The position numbers were made by a program, and so were the translations under genes. Below are positions 31,641-40,645 of a DNA stretch of 64,000 nucleotides, piece after piece. Source of the stretch: Maridesulfovibrio ferrireducens (GTDB lineage: Bacteria; Desulfobacterota; Desulfovibrionia; Desulfovibrionales; Desulfovibrionaceae); contig NZ_JAEINN010000014.1 in NCBI RefSeq assembly GCF_016342405.1, forward strand, positions 62,001-126,000, in the 5' to 3' direction. The notes beneath the pieces are model-generated. The model worked only from the letters and a program-made list of their open reading frames with translations, had not been told where the DNA came from and ran no database searches. The first letter of the stretch is position 1. Each line of letters begins with the position of its first letter.

Positions 31641-34157
31641 ATGACTATATACATAAAAAATACAATTACTCTCGCCATTGCGGCCCTGTTGCTTTTAAGT
31701 GTGTCTTTTTTAAGTGAAGTACGTGCTGAATCTACAAAACAAACATGGACTTACATGGTCGAAGGCATTGAGCAGGACATAAACGAGCAAAACGCAGCGG
31801 TTCAGAATCTGCAAAAACATCTCCCTGAAATGATCAAAACTTTTGATTACCGCATTAATAAAGCTAAAGACCGACTCGACCAGTTAAAACTTCTCAGGGG
31901 ATTAGCAAAACGGACCCCCTGGTCATATAGAACGATCTTATTGCAGCTTGAAGACCTTGAAGATTATGTATTGTATGCCAAAAAAGATCTGCTTCTTGAA
32001 AAAAACCGTCTTAAAAAAATTAAAAAAGATATAGACATTCTTTCAGAGCTTAATATTCAGGACAGCCTTGAAAGTAATGTAAAAAGAAACCTGCTTAAGC
32101 GAACTTTAGACAGCTTTACAGAAATACACCATCACTCAAGCCTCATAAAAAAAGACCTCGACAAAGCCCTTGCCCGCGCGGACGAAACGGTTGCAGCAAT
32201 TGCCCGGAACACTAAACTGACCACAAAACATTATGCCGACTCGATGGAAAGCTTCTACTTCGAAGCAGGGCCGTCATTACTCGCTGCTAACAATTGGCAG
32301 GATATTACTTATGCTTTTGATGAATGGAAAAAAGGCCATTCTAAATTTTACTATCCACTATTTGTATGGGTGAACTGGACTAATTTCATGTCTTACATGT
32401 CCATCATAACTATTGTCTGCTGGATACTTCTTCGTCAATCCGTCAAGACACTGCTCAAACGCCCAAATTTCGTCAAACACTCAATGTCAGCATACAACTT
32501 CGGACTGCTCATGCTCTCTTTAGGTTCAGGCATATTTATAGCACGCCACATCACTCTTTTTACATCAAACCAGATCACAGGACTGGTATGGTCCGAACTA
32601 ATAACTTTGGGCATCATCATTTGCGCGCGCAATTTTTTATGGGCGAATGAAAAGACCAAACCTGCCCCGCTGATATACACCCCCATGTTTACTCTCTGGT
32701 GTCTGATGACAGCAGGCGACATGCTGCATATGCTGACTGTTCCGGTTGACTGTATCGGGATAATATGGATTTGCTTCAGCCTCGCAGCTTTAGCAGTGAT
32801 CCGTATAAATAGAAAAAAACAATCACTTAAAATAACCAAAACTACATCAAAAATCACGATGTATGTTCTAGCAATCGGCTCCATTTTGACACTATTCGGA
32901 TTGGGCGCAGAAGCGATGATCTCGACTCAACTCTGGTTCCTGTTCCTCGTAACACTCCAGATTTGTAACGCGCTTAAAACTATAATGATCACAACTGGAA
33001 CATCTGCACAGCAAGTGGAGCAACAAGAGGATGAAATAAAACCCGAGACGGAAGAGGAGCCTGCTGAACAAGCAATGATCACGATAGAAACCATACAACA
33101 AAATCAAATGGCTCAGTTGCTGTACCCACTATCAGTTTCAATAATTATCTTTTTATTTATTGCATGGGCGACAGCATATATGGGCGGACTGCCGTTCGCA
33201 AAATTTGTATTCAGGCATATGGATGTTAATATTGCCGGCGCAGCCATATCCATAAAAAGTCTTTTTTACATCCTGATATTGTTTTTTACTTCAAGGCTGA
33301 TTTTATTCTGGCTTAAAACGCTGGTATCCACAACGGCTATTGCCGGCCGCAAAATGGAATCCGCCTTAGCTCATACTTTTTCGACCATAGGATCTTATCT
33401 GGTATGGGTAGTCTTTATCCTTTCATCCCTATACCTGCTGGGAATACCAATGTCGGCCCTTACATGGATTGCAAGTGGTCTTTCCATCGGTATTGGTTTC
33501 GGCCTCAAAGATATCGTAAGCAACTTTGTAAGCGGACTTATCATTCTTTTCGGCGGATCTATTAAGAAAGGGGATATTCTACAGCGCAATAAACTTATAG
33601 GCAGGGTTGAAGACGTTTCCATTCGCAACACAACCATGCGCGCCCTTGATAACAGCATGGTGATTATTCCAAACTCCAGCTTCCTGAAAGGTGAAATTAT
33701 AAATCTTAATTTTCGTGATTCGCGTATAAGAGTTGCAATTCCTATAACCCTTATTCCCGGATCAAAAATTAAAAAAGCAAAAAAAATAATGCTCAAGATC
33801 GTTAAAAAGCACCCTAAGGTATTGAGCGATCCAGAACCAAGCATTCTTTTTAAAAGGTTCGGTAACTTCGGTCTTGAGTTTGAAATTTATTTCTGGGTAC
33901 AAAATTTCGAAGATCAATACCCGACAGAATCTGAAGTTGTTGATGATCTTGACCAAGAGCTTCAAGCTAAAAAAATCTCTGTAGCCTTCCGCGGCATTAA
34001 GGTTAAATATAAACCAAAGGGTGATGATGCCGCCAAACTGGCAGCGCAGCGTGAAGCATTAAAAGAAAAAAAGAAGGCAACAAATAAGTATTTTAAATCA
34101 GCGGCACTTCGAAGACATAGAAACCTGCAGAAACTTGAAAGAGATAAGCCTGCATAA
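31641..34157 (+). CDS. Large mechanosensitive channel of the MscS family
   Basis: 838 residues. Signal peptide MTIYIKNTITLAIAALLLLSVSFLSEVRA, then a periplasmic coiled-coil region (about 30-245), about eight or more transmembrane helices (about 250-600), and the MscS pore and beta domain (about 600-780), recognised by GIGFGLKDIVSNFVSGLIILF and FGGSIKKGDIL. The C-terminus is strongly basic. This is the layout of the long MscK/MscM-type channels, which release solutes on hypo-osmotic shock. GGAG seven bases before the ATG. Single-gene unit with its own terminator. Confidence 0.9.
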   Translation: MTIYIKNTITLAIAALLLLSVSFLSEVRAESTKQTWTYMVEGIEQDINEQNAAVQNLQKHLPEMIKTFDYRINKAKDRLDQLKLLRGLAKRTPWSYRTILLQLEDLEDYVLYAKKDLLLEKNRLKKIKKDIDILSELNIQDSLESNVKRNLLKRTLDSFTEIHHHSSLIKKDLDKALARADETVAAIARNTKLTTKHYADSMESFYFEAGPSLLAANNWQDITYAFDEWKKGHSKFYYPLFVWVNWTNFMSYMSIITIVCWILLRQSVKTLLKRPNFVKHSMSAYNFGLLMLSLGSGIFIARHITLFTSNQITGLVWSELITLGIIICARNFLWANEKTKPAPLIYTPMFTLWCLMTAGDMLHMLTVPVDCIGIIWICFSLAALAVIRINRKKQSLKITKTTSKITMYVLAIGSILTLFGLGAEAMISTQLWFLFLVTLQICNALKTIMITTGTSAQQVEQQEDEIKPETEEEPAEQAMITIETIQQNQMAQLLYPLSVSIIIFLFIAWATAYMGGLPFAKFVFRHMDVNIAGAAISIKSLFYILILFFTSRLILFWLKTLVSTTAIAGRKMESALAHTFSTIGSYLVWVVFILSSLYLLGIPMSALTWIASGLSIGIGFGLKDIVSNFVSGLIILFGGSIKKGDILQRNKLIGRVEDVSIRNTTMRALDNSMVIIPNSSFLKGEIINLNFRDSRIRVAIPITLIPGSKIKKAKKIMLKIVKKHPKVLSDPEPSILFKRFGNFGLEFEIYFWVQNFEDQYPTESEVVDDLDQELQAKKISVAFRGIKVKYKPKGDDAAKLAAQREALKEKKKATNKYFKSAALRRHRNLQKLERDKPA

Positions 34158-34166
34158 ACAAATAAT

Positions 34167-34208
34167 AAAAGTCTTCCTATCGAACAACTTATCGATAGGA
34201 AGACTTTT
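34167..34208 (+). terminator. Terminator of the MscS-family gene
   Basis: AAAAGTCTTCCTATCGA (34167-34183) pairs with TCGATAGGAAGACTTTT (34192-34208) across an 8-base loop, followed by a T-run. It lies ten bases after the stop. Confidence 0.92.
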
Positions 34209-34296
34209 TTAATAAACTCATTGAATCATAAGAACGAATTTTTAGAACACGAAAACCGTTAAACCCGAAATTTAATTATCTTAAAAAGAGCTCTCT

Positions 34297-34635
34297 TTAA
34301 AACGACGAAATACCTTCTTCCTTTGTATCAAAAATAGGCAGAAAGGATACAAATCCCGACAGGTCAAAGACTTCGCGAATATAATCTTTCAGTGAGCAAA
34401 GCAAAAGTTTACCATCGCCGCCTTTAAGCTCTCTTGCTGCCTTTAGAAGCACACGGAGTCCGGCACTGGAAATGTACTCAAGATTTTCAAAATCCAGAAT
34501 GATTTTATTTTCTCCGCTCTGAATTGAGCTGAGGAGACGTTCTTCAAAATCATTAGAAGTGTTGGAATCAAGCCGTCCTTTAAGCGCAAAAATTATAACA
34601 CCGTCATTTTTATTTTCACCAACTTCCAAGCCCAT
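34297..34635 (-). CDS. STAS-domain anti-sigma factor antagonist
   Basis: 112 residues, a single STAS domain. IILDFENLEYISSAGLRVLLKA contains the Ser that anti-sigma kinases phosphorylate (YISSAGLR, Ser near residue 57). The Shine-Dalgarno CCGGAGGA is strong. Together with the ATPase-type kinase encoded just upstream, it forms the core of a partner-switch: the unphosphorylated antagonist would sequester the kinase. No PP2C phosphatase or sigma factor gene lies nearby. Confidence 0.9.
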   Translation of the reverse strand: MGLEVGENKNDGVIIFALKGRLDSNTSNDFEERLLSSIQSGENKIILDFENLEYISSAGLRVLLKAARELKGGDGKLLLCSLKDYIREVFDLSGFVSFLPIFDTKEEGISSF

Positions 34636-34722
34636 CTTATCCTCCGGTTTCTTACCATTATACCCGTCCGACAGCTCTGATAGATAATCGGCAGACGACT
34701 TAATTTATTTATTAATATAAAA

Positions 34723-35166
34723 CTATTGAATAATCTTGGTCAACTTCAATATATTCTTCCCGTTGCCCAACTCATACTCAATACTATCCATCATTTTTCG
34801 CATAAAATGAATACCTAATCCACCAATTCTTCTTTCATCACAATCACATTGAATTTCAGGCTCAGGAATATCAAGCGGGTTGAACGGTTTTCCGTCATCC
34901 CTAATCTCGATAAACATAACGCCATCTTTTAAAATAAGCTCTATATCAAAAGAATGAGAATCCGAAAAACACCCATAGCTTACAAGGTTTGTAAAAAGTT
35001 CATCCAGAACTAAATTAACCTCAAAAATATTCTTCTCCGGTATTTCATTTTGCTGACCGAAGTTCTCAATTTTTTCGGCAAGAATTTTTAGCTCGCTAAG
35101 ATCAGCCTTCAGCGTAAATGAAGAAATTTTATCATCGCCGACTTGCGACTGCCGATTATTAACCAA
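34723..35166 (-). CDS. RsbW/SpoIIAB-like anti-sigma serine kinase
   Basis: 147 residues with an HATPase_c_2 (GHKL) fold. N-box NLVLDELFTNLVSYG and G1 box IEIRDDGKPFNP are visible, followed by RRIGGLGIHFMRKMMDSIEY. It would phosphorylate the serine of the STAS protein encoded 87 bases downstream. The start is a TTG with GAGG eight bases upstream; no better ATG is present. The output partner is not in the window. In deltaproteobacteria such pairs may control a diguanylate cyclase or other non-sigma targets, so a sigma factor should not be assumed. Confidence 0.88.
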   Translation of the reverse strand: MVNNRQSQVGDDKISSFTLKADLSELKILAEKIENFGQQNEIPEKNIFEVNLVLDELFTNLVSYGCFSDSHSFDIELILKDGVMFIEIRDDGKPFNPLDIPEPEIQCDCDERRIGGLGIHFMRKMMDSIEYELGNGKNILKLTKIIQ

Positions 35167-35383
35167 ATCTCTATCCTCTATTTTTTTCCAAACTAAATAA
35201 AAAACAATTTGACTACAATGAAGTTAGAAAACCCTTGTCCCTGCGTCAACAAAAAGGTAATAAATTTTTGAAAGTCAGTTTATTTATTTACTAAATTTTA
35301 ATTTAGCAACACGAATAAAATTTTTTTGACCAAATTTATTCTATTTGATCTTTTATTTATGAGCATATTTTAAGGAGCTTCCT

Positions 35384-37882
35384 TTGACGATCACCAAACG
35401 GTCCCTTATGTACTGGGTGAAGACCAGCAATTTCAAATTACAAATGATATTGCTGGTTGTAATTTTAGTAACAGTAGCTGCACGCGTAATTCCTCTTGAA
35501 ATGCAGAAACTGATTATCAACCAAGCCATCAGTATGCGTAAGGTTGATTTACTTGTCAGATACTGCACCTTCTACATAATAGCCGTAGTCAGTGCCAGCC
35601 TGTTAAAGTACGCAATTACGACTTTGCAGACTTACATAGGGCAGGAAGCTCTGGCGAAAATGCGAAAAGGCCTCTACGCCCATATTCTCACGCTCCCTTT
35701 AGGCTTTTTCAGAAAAGCAAACCCGGGTATGGTTGTTTCATCACTGATAACAGAACTTGCTCCGGCAGGTGAATATGTAGGACAATCAATCGCAGTCCCG
35801 GTTACCAATGTTCTGACGTTGATAACATTTGCAACGTATTTGTTCTACTTGAACCCGACCATGGCCGCCATTTCAATCGCACTGTATCCCTTCGTTATAT
35901 ATCTTGTTCCCAAGCTCCAAAAAAAATCAAACAGAGCCAATAAACAGAGAGTCGATACAACACGTAATCTCAGTAGCCATATCAACGAAACAATTTCAGG
36001 AATACATGAAATTCATGGTAACGGCTCATACCGTATTGAAAACCGTAAATATGGTTCATTCGTAGACCGCCTTTTCAAAATCAGAATCACATGGATTCTT
36101 TACAAACAGGGAATCAAGGTTCTCAATAGCTTTTTCCAAAATCTTGGACCATTTTTACTCTTTCTTGTCGGTGGTTATCTAGCCATTCAAGGTAAATTCG
36201 ACCTTGGTGCTCTTGTTGCTTTTCTTTCCGCTTATGAAAAAATTTATGATCCTTGGAAAGAACTTATGGACTTCTATCAGGTTCATAATGACGCAACTGT
36301 CCGCTATGAACGAGTCATGGAATATTTTGATTTCGAGCCCGAATTTGAGCTTGAACCTAAAGACAGAGCTCCGATTAAACTGACTGGAGCCATTGATATT
36401 CAAAACCTAGGGTTCACCGTTTCAGGGGGCATTAAACTGCTCAAACAAATCAACCTGAAACTGAAACCCGGCGAACAACTGGCTCTTGTAGGATTTTCGG
36501 GCAGTGGCAAAAGTACACTGGCCCAATGTGTCTCACAGCTATACAAATATACCGGAGGGTCGGTAAAAATCGACGGCTATGAAGTCGGAGAACTGACCAA
36601 AGCCGACATGGTCCACAGTATGGGTATTGTTGCGCAGGAACCGTTTATCTTTTCAGGGTCCATAAAAGACAATCTGCTCTATTCATGTGCAGCTGTACTT
36701 GAAGGCGATCCGGAAGCTGAACAGAAAATGCCAAGCCGGGACCATATGATTGAAAGCATCCAGCAAGCAGGCATTTTTGTGGATGTTCTAAGATTCGGTC
36801 TAAACACCCTTGTGGATTCTGAACAGGATAAAGAACTATCCGAACGCTTACTGATGGTTCGCAAAAACTTTCACTCAGACTTCGGTGAAAAATTTGCTGA
36901 ACATGTTGAATTCTATCAGGAAGGTAAATACCTCGATTACTCTACAGTTGCTGGTAATATTATCTTCGGATCTGCTAAGGATAAAAGTTTTGCAGGTAAA
37001 AACCTTGCCACAAACGAATACTTTATCAATTTCTTAAAAGAAACTCAGCTTGAAACACCTCTTCTCAGCCTTGGCCGTGAAACCGCTAAGCAAGCAGTTG
37101 ATATTTTGGGTGATCTCCCTCAAGAAGAAATTTTCTTCGAGCAAAGTCCTATTCCGACAGAAGATTTTGAGGAATATAAGCAACTTGCTGCCAGATTGGA
37201 CCATAACACTTTGCAGGAAATAAAAGGCAAAGATAGAGACATGCTCCTCCAATTGGCCCTGAACTTCATACCGGGAAAACATAAAATTGTTGCTTTGCCA
37301 TCTGTTTTGAAAACGCTCATTCTTGATGGACGGCAGATGTTCTTTAACAAGGTATCCGTTGAAAAGCCGGATTCTTTCAGCTTCTTCAAAATAGCTGAAT
37401 ACATCCCTTCGCAGACAATTTTGGATAATATTCTTTTCGGAAAACCGAAAACAGATCATCCACAAATTCAGGATGCGATCAACCAGAGTATGATTCAGCT
37501 TCTTATTGAGGAAGACCTTCTGGAAACAGTTGTCGAGCTTGGAATGGGATTTGAGGTCGGAACCAAGGGCGATAAACTATCCGGTGGTCAAAAACAGAAG
37601 CTTGCAATTGCAAGAACATTCCTCAAGAATCCACCTATTATGATTATGGATGAAGCTACTTCTGCCCTTGATAACCGTTCACAGAACAGAATTCAGGGAC
37701 TTTTAGAAACTAAATGGAAAGGAAAATCGACTCTCATTTCAGTTATTCATAGGCTTGATACTATCAAGAACTATGACAAAGTTGCTGTAATGAAAGCTGG
37801 TAAGCTTATGGAAATAGGGCCTTATGATGAATTAATCGCGAAAAAAGGCCTTCTCTACGAACTTATACACGGAGCAAAGTAG
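35384..37882 (+). CDS. ABC transporter permease-ATPase with a large insertion in the ATPase domain
   Basis: 832 residues, about 250 longer than a usual half-transporter. Start is TTG with AAGGAG six bases upstream. Transmembrane domain about 15-300. Walker A GFSGSGKST (370-378) and Q-loop Gln418 are followed by the normal SGSIKDNLLYS (424-434). Then about 240 extra residues come before a second entry, IPSQTILDNILFG (674-686), signature LSGGQ (732-736), Walker B IMIMDE and H-loop His789. A third look-alike, DYSTVAGNIIFGS (518-530), lies inside the insertion. So the helical-subdomain segment appears in three related copies. All catalytic motifs are intact. A cyclic-nucleotide-domain gene follows two bases later. 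Transported substrate is unknown. Confidence 0.85.
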   Translation: MTITKRSLMYWVKTSNFKLQMILLVVILVTVAARVIPLEMQKLIINQAISMRKVDLLVRYCTFYIIAVVSASLLKYAITTLQTYIGQEALAKMRKGLYAHILTLPLGFFRKANPGMVVSSLITELAPAGEYVGQSIAVPVTNVLTLITFATYLFYLNPTMAAISIALYPFVIYLVPKLQKKSNRANKQRVDTTRNLSSHINETISGIHEIHGNGSYRIENRKYGSFVDRLFKIRITWILYKQGIKVLNSFFQNLGPFLLFLVGGYLAIQGKFDLGALVAFLSAYEKIYDPWKELMDFYQVHNDATVRYERVMEYFDFEPEFELEPKDRAPIKLTGAIDIQNLGFTVSGGIKLLKQINLKLKPGEQLALVGFSGSGKSTLAQCVSQLYKYTGGSVKIDGYEVGELTKADMVHSMGIVAQEPFIFSGSIKDNLLYSCAAVLEGDPEAEQKMPSRDHMIESIQQAGIFVDVLRFGLNTLVDSEQDKELSERLLMVRKNFHSDFGEKFAEHVEFYQEGKYLDYSTVAGNIIFGSAKDKSFAGKNLATNEYFINFLKETQLETPLLSLGRETAKQAVDILGDLPQEEIFFEQSPIPTEDFEEYKQLAARLDHNTLQEIKGKDRDMLLQLALNFIPGKHKIVALPSVLKTLILDGRQMFFNKVSVEKPDSFSFFKIAEYIPSQTILDNILFGKPKTDHPQIQDAINQSMIQLLIEEDLLETVVELGMGFEVGTKGDKLSGGQKQKLAIARTFLKNPPIMIMDEATSALDNRSQNRIQGLLETKWKGKSTLISVIHRLDTIKNYDKVAVMKAGKLMEIGPYDELIAKKGLLYELIHGAK

Positions 37883-37884
37883 CT

Positions 37885-38382
37885 ATGAGCGTCGAAACAA
37901 GTGAATATCAGGAACAGCTCGAAATAATAAGAGAAGTCCCTTACTTCTCAGGACTTGAACTGGAAGCTCAAAAACTTCTGGCCTACCTTTGCGTGCGTGA
38001 GACTTTCTCCACCGGTGAAACGGTCTTTAATACAGGGGATGTAGATCAGTCAGCTTACTTCATTTTAAAGGGACAGATGGAAGCTTTTCTGGATGGTGTA
38101 GATACTCCAATCCAGACTTTCAAAGAAAACGACTTTGTCGGAGCTCTGACCTTAATAGGCGATTCTAAGAGACTCTTTACCCTCAAGGCGATATCTGAAT
38201 CTGTTTGTATCCGCCTTACTAAGGACAAGTTTGAGAAAGCCCGAGAACAATACCCTGAAATAAGCAACAAATTCTTAAAAGCTGCGGTTAATAAAATCAG
38301 CGACAGAGAAGAAAGATTTATTGCTAAATATGATATCGGCTGTGAAGGATGCAAATCCACAATCGGCTTAACCCTTATTTAA
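37885..38382 (+). CDS. Stand-alone cyclic-nucleotide-binding-domain protein
   Basis: 165 residues, a single cNMP-type beta barrel (about 18-140) without a DNA-binding helix, kinase or channel. Typical features are FSTGETVFNTGDVDQSAYFILKG and the phosphate-cassette-like FVGALTLIGDSKRLFTL. The cassette lacks the Arg-Ser/Ala pair typical of proven cAMP binders, so the ligand is open. A C-terminal CEGC pair is unusual. It begins two bases after the ABC gene's stop, so the two are co-translated and probably act together, the domain possibly regulating transport. Confidence 0.8.
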   Translation: MSVETSEYQEQLEIIREVPYFSGLELEAQKLLAYLCVRETFSTGETVFNTGDVDQSAYFILKGQMEAFLDGVDTPIQTFKENDFVGALTLIGDSKRLFTLKAISESVCIRLTKDKFEKAREQYPEISNKFLKAAVNKISDREERFIAKYDIGCEGCKSTIGLTLI

Positions 38383-38429
38383 GATAGTGTGAGCAAAGTA
38401 ATTATTGCCACCGGAGGATTAGTTAAAAT

Positions 38430-39029
38430 ATGAAAAAAATACTTTTGTTAAGCCTTGCCTTAATAGTGATCATGGTAACCTCGGCTTTTGCCAAGAACGC
38501 TCCTGAATCAGTTGCAGGAATTACCATTGGTGAGAATATTTCTACAATTAGATCTATTCTGGATATGGACTCTGCCAGATCACCATGGCAGGAAGAATAC
38601 ATCAAGCGTATTGGAATTAAGAAGCTTGAAGGCTACAATGGTGGATATGTTGTCGTTGGAGACTGTAATCGCAAAGATATAATTTTAAGATTAAAATTAA
38701 AATATTCTGACAGCAGTTTATCTTTCTTCAATAACATTTACGGCATGCTTGAAAAAAGATTCGGGAAACCCAATGATTGGAGAGGAAATCCTTTCGGAAC
38801 CTTGAAAGTGTGGAAGTGGTCTCTCAATGATGACTTAGGTAATGTAAGCCTGATTCTCCAGCATTTCAGTGGTAATGACGACAGCATAAACAGCGGAAAT
38901 TCCATCCGTATTTCTCGTCCTTCATGGATCACAGACGAAAAGAAGTGCTGGGAAGCAGCTAACCCTGAGCCGAAAATTCCGTCTATTCCTGCTAAAATGA
39001 AAGGAATGAGTTGGTTCATACCTTACTAA
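38430..39029 (+). CDS. Secreted protein of unknown function
   Basis: 199 residues with a clear signal peptide MKKILLLSLALIVIMVTSAFA, cleavage near AFA-KN. The mature part contains a repeated beta-rich style sequence (AGITIGENISTIRSILDMD, then LRLKLKYSDSSLSFFNNIYGMLEKRFGKPNDWRG), which looks like small periplasmic stress or assembly proteins, but no family is recognised. Two cysteines (Cys in GDCNRKD and KKCWEA) could form a disulfide. The Shine-Dalgarno CCGGAGGA is good. It lies 47 bases after the cyclic-nucleotide-domain gene on the same strand and is followed by a terminator, so it may belong to the ABC operon. Confidence 0.75.
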   Translation: MKKILLLSLALIVIMVTSAFAKNAPESVAGITIGENISTIRSILDMDSARSPWQEEYIKRIGIKKLEGYNGGYVVVGDCNRKDIILRLKLKYSDSSLSFFNNIYGMLEKRFGKPNDWRGNPFGTLKVWKWSLNDDLGNVSLILQHFSGNDDSINSGNSIRISRPSWITDEKKCWEAANPEPKIPSIPAKMKGMSWFIPY

Positions 39030-39057
39030 GACAATTCAACTTATTCTATTCAGATTC

Positions 39058-39089
39058 AAAAGCCTCTCTAAGCAATTAGGGAGGCTTTT
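39058..39089 (+). terminator. Terminator after the ABC / secreted-protein unit
   Basis: AAAAGCCTCTCTAA (39058-39071) pairs with TTAGGGAGGCTTTT (39076-39089) with one G-T wobble across a 4-base loop and ends in TTTTC. It lies 28 bases after the stop. Confidence 0.87.
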
Positions 39090-39340
39090 CTATGCACTCT
39101 ATCCCAATCATATTCCGTGCAGATTACACCCATTGTTCTGACGTCTTACAAGTCAAATAGCTTAGCAGATCAACATATCAACTCTTTACAAACACAGAAA
39201 GTTCCAAATTAAGATCTACTTTTCATAGTGGCTTACATTAATCAAAATAGAGTTACCTTAAAAATACAATAGTTACTCTATCCTACCAATATTCCATCCT
39301 GAAATTGATTAACATTTTAGGGCGAAACACAGCCAAAAGA

Positions 39341-39371
39341 AAAGGCCCGGTTCATGACGAACCGGGCCTTT
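39341..39371 (-). terminator. Terminator of the qrcABCD operon
   Basis: AAAGGCCCGGTTC (39341-39353) pairs perfectly with GAACCGGGCCTTT (39359-39371) across 5 bases. On the reverse strand it is followed by TTTTC-TTTT. It lies 25 bases after the qrcD stop. Confidence 0.93.
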
Positions 39372-39396
39372 AAGAAGCAATATAATCTACTTACGA

Positions 39397-40632
39397 CTAC
39401 TTATTGCTGTTCAGCTTAACTTCCTGAGGGAAGACAGGCAGATACCTGTAACAAAGACTGAGCGCAAGCGCACCGTAAGCGACGATCATTCCTGAAGTTG
39501 CCCATTCTGCCCAGTTAGGAGTATAAATCTCCCAATTGTCGAAAGGCATAACAGGAATAGCGATGGTCTGAACAGTGAATACGTAACGGTTGATGCTGAT
39601 ACCGATACAATCGAGGATTGCAGCAGTATAAAGCAATGTGGGGTTGTTTCTGATAGAAGGAGTAATCAACATAATCGCAGGGACTACGCCGCAAAGTCCT
39701 AATTCAGTCCACATCAGCCATTTACCGTAGACGTTACCGTAGAACATCTCGTCGAAAGTAAAGCCAACAGAAGGCAGGTAACCGGTAGCCCAAGCCCATG
39801 TGTCAATGATCTTGAAGAACATGTACAGACAGAGCATGGAGCCTGCTATTTTACCCATGAGAGCTTTTACTTTGTAATCCACAAGCTTTTTGCCTGTCAT
39901 CTTTTCGATGAGGGTACATACCAGAACTGTGAAAACAGGACCGGAACCAACAGCGGAAAGAACGAAGAGGAAGAAAGTCCAAGGCCAGATGAAGAACCCA
40001 TCACGGAAAGCATAAGGACGACCGAACATAACGCCGTACATGCCGCCCAGTGAACCCTGGTGGAATGTGGAAAGGAAAGTTCCGATACCGGCAAACAGAG
40101 CCATATTCACGTGAAGGTGATGAGCAAAGTGATGCAGGAAAGGAATTTTATTAAGCTGCTTCTGCTCGAGGATCAACGGAATAAATTCGATGACCAGAAC
40201 GGTGCAGTAGCAAGTAATACAGAAGATAACTTCTGTCAGCATGGAATGCACGTTAGGGTGCCAGTATCCGAACCATGCACGGATCGGCTGACCGATATCC
40301 ATGGTGAGGATAAGCATTGCACCTGAGTAGCACAAGAATCCAAGTATAACAGCTAAGTTAACAATATTTTTAAGTTGATCAATCTTGAGGATGTACTTGA
40401 GAAATCCGGTGAAAAATGCACCGGCACCAAGTGCGATAACCGCAAGGTCAAAAGTAATCCACAGTCCGAACCCGAAGTAGTTATCCAAACCTGTTACGCC
40501 GATACCGTTTGCGAAAATTATCACAGCGGCATAAACACCCCAGAGAAAGAATATTGATACAAAAGCCATCCATAAGGAAAACTTTGGTAGTCCACAGCGA
40601 GTTACGCCTTCGGGGAAGAGATTGCTATCCAT
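39397..40632 (-). CDS. qrcD: Quinone reductase complex integral membrane subunit QrcD
   Basis: 411 residues from the ATG preceded by GGAGGGAGG; an upstream in-frame start lacks a ribosome site. About ten transmembrane helices with the NrfD/PsrC-like pattern, for example WFGYWHPNVHSMLTEVIFCITCY and VNMALFAGIGTFLSTFHQGSLGG (conserved in Act/Qrc D-type subunits). It would hold the menaquinone site. Known for Desulfovibrio: Qrc takes electrons from periplasmic hydrogenases and formate dehydrogenases through type I cytochrome c3 and reduces menaquinone, feeding sulfate reduction via Qmo. It is last in qrcABCD, 13 bases after qrcC. Confidence 0.95.
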   Translation of the reverse strand: MDSNLFPEGVTRCGLPKFSLWMAFVSIFFLWGVYAAVIIFANGIGVTGLDNYFGFGLWITFDLAVIALGAGAFFTGFLKYILKIDQLKNIVNLAVILGFLCYSGAMLILTMDIGQPIRAWFGYWHPNVHSMLTEVIFCITCYCTVLVIEFIPLILEQKQLNKIPFLHHFAHHLHVNMALFAGIGTFLSTFHQGSLGGMYGVMFGRPYAFRDGFFIWPWTFFLFVLSAVGSGPVFTVLVCTLIEKMTGKKLVDYKVKALMGKIAGSMLCLYMFFKIIDTWAWATGYLPSVGFTFDEMFYGNVYGKWLMWTELGLCGVVPAIMLITPSIRNNPTLLYTAAILDCIGISINRYVFTVQTIAIPVMPFDNWEIYTPNWAEWATSGMIVAYGALALSLCYRYLPVFPQEVKLNSNK

Positions 40633-40645
40633 AATTGCCTCCCTC

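Larger units (their letters stand above)
39030..39396. other. Gene-free stretch between the secreted-protein gene and qrcD
   Basis: 367 bases holding two terminators, one for each convergent unit (39058-39089 and 39341-39371). The 250 bases between them are AT-rich; I see no open frame with a ribosome site and no RNA gene. Confidence 0.6.
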
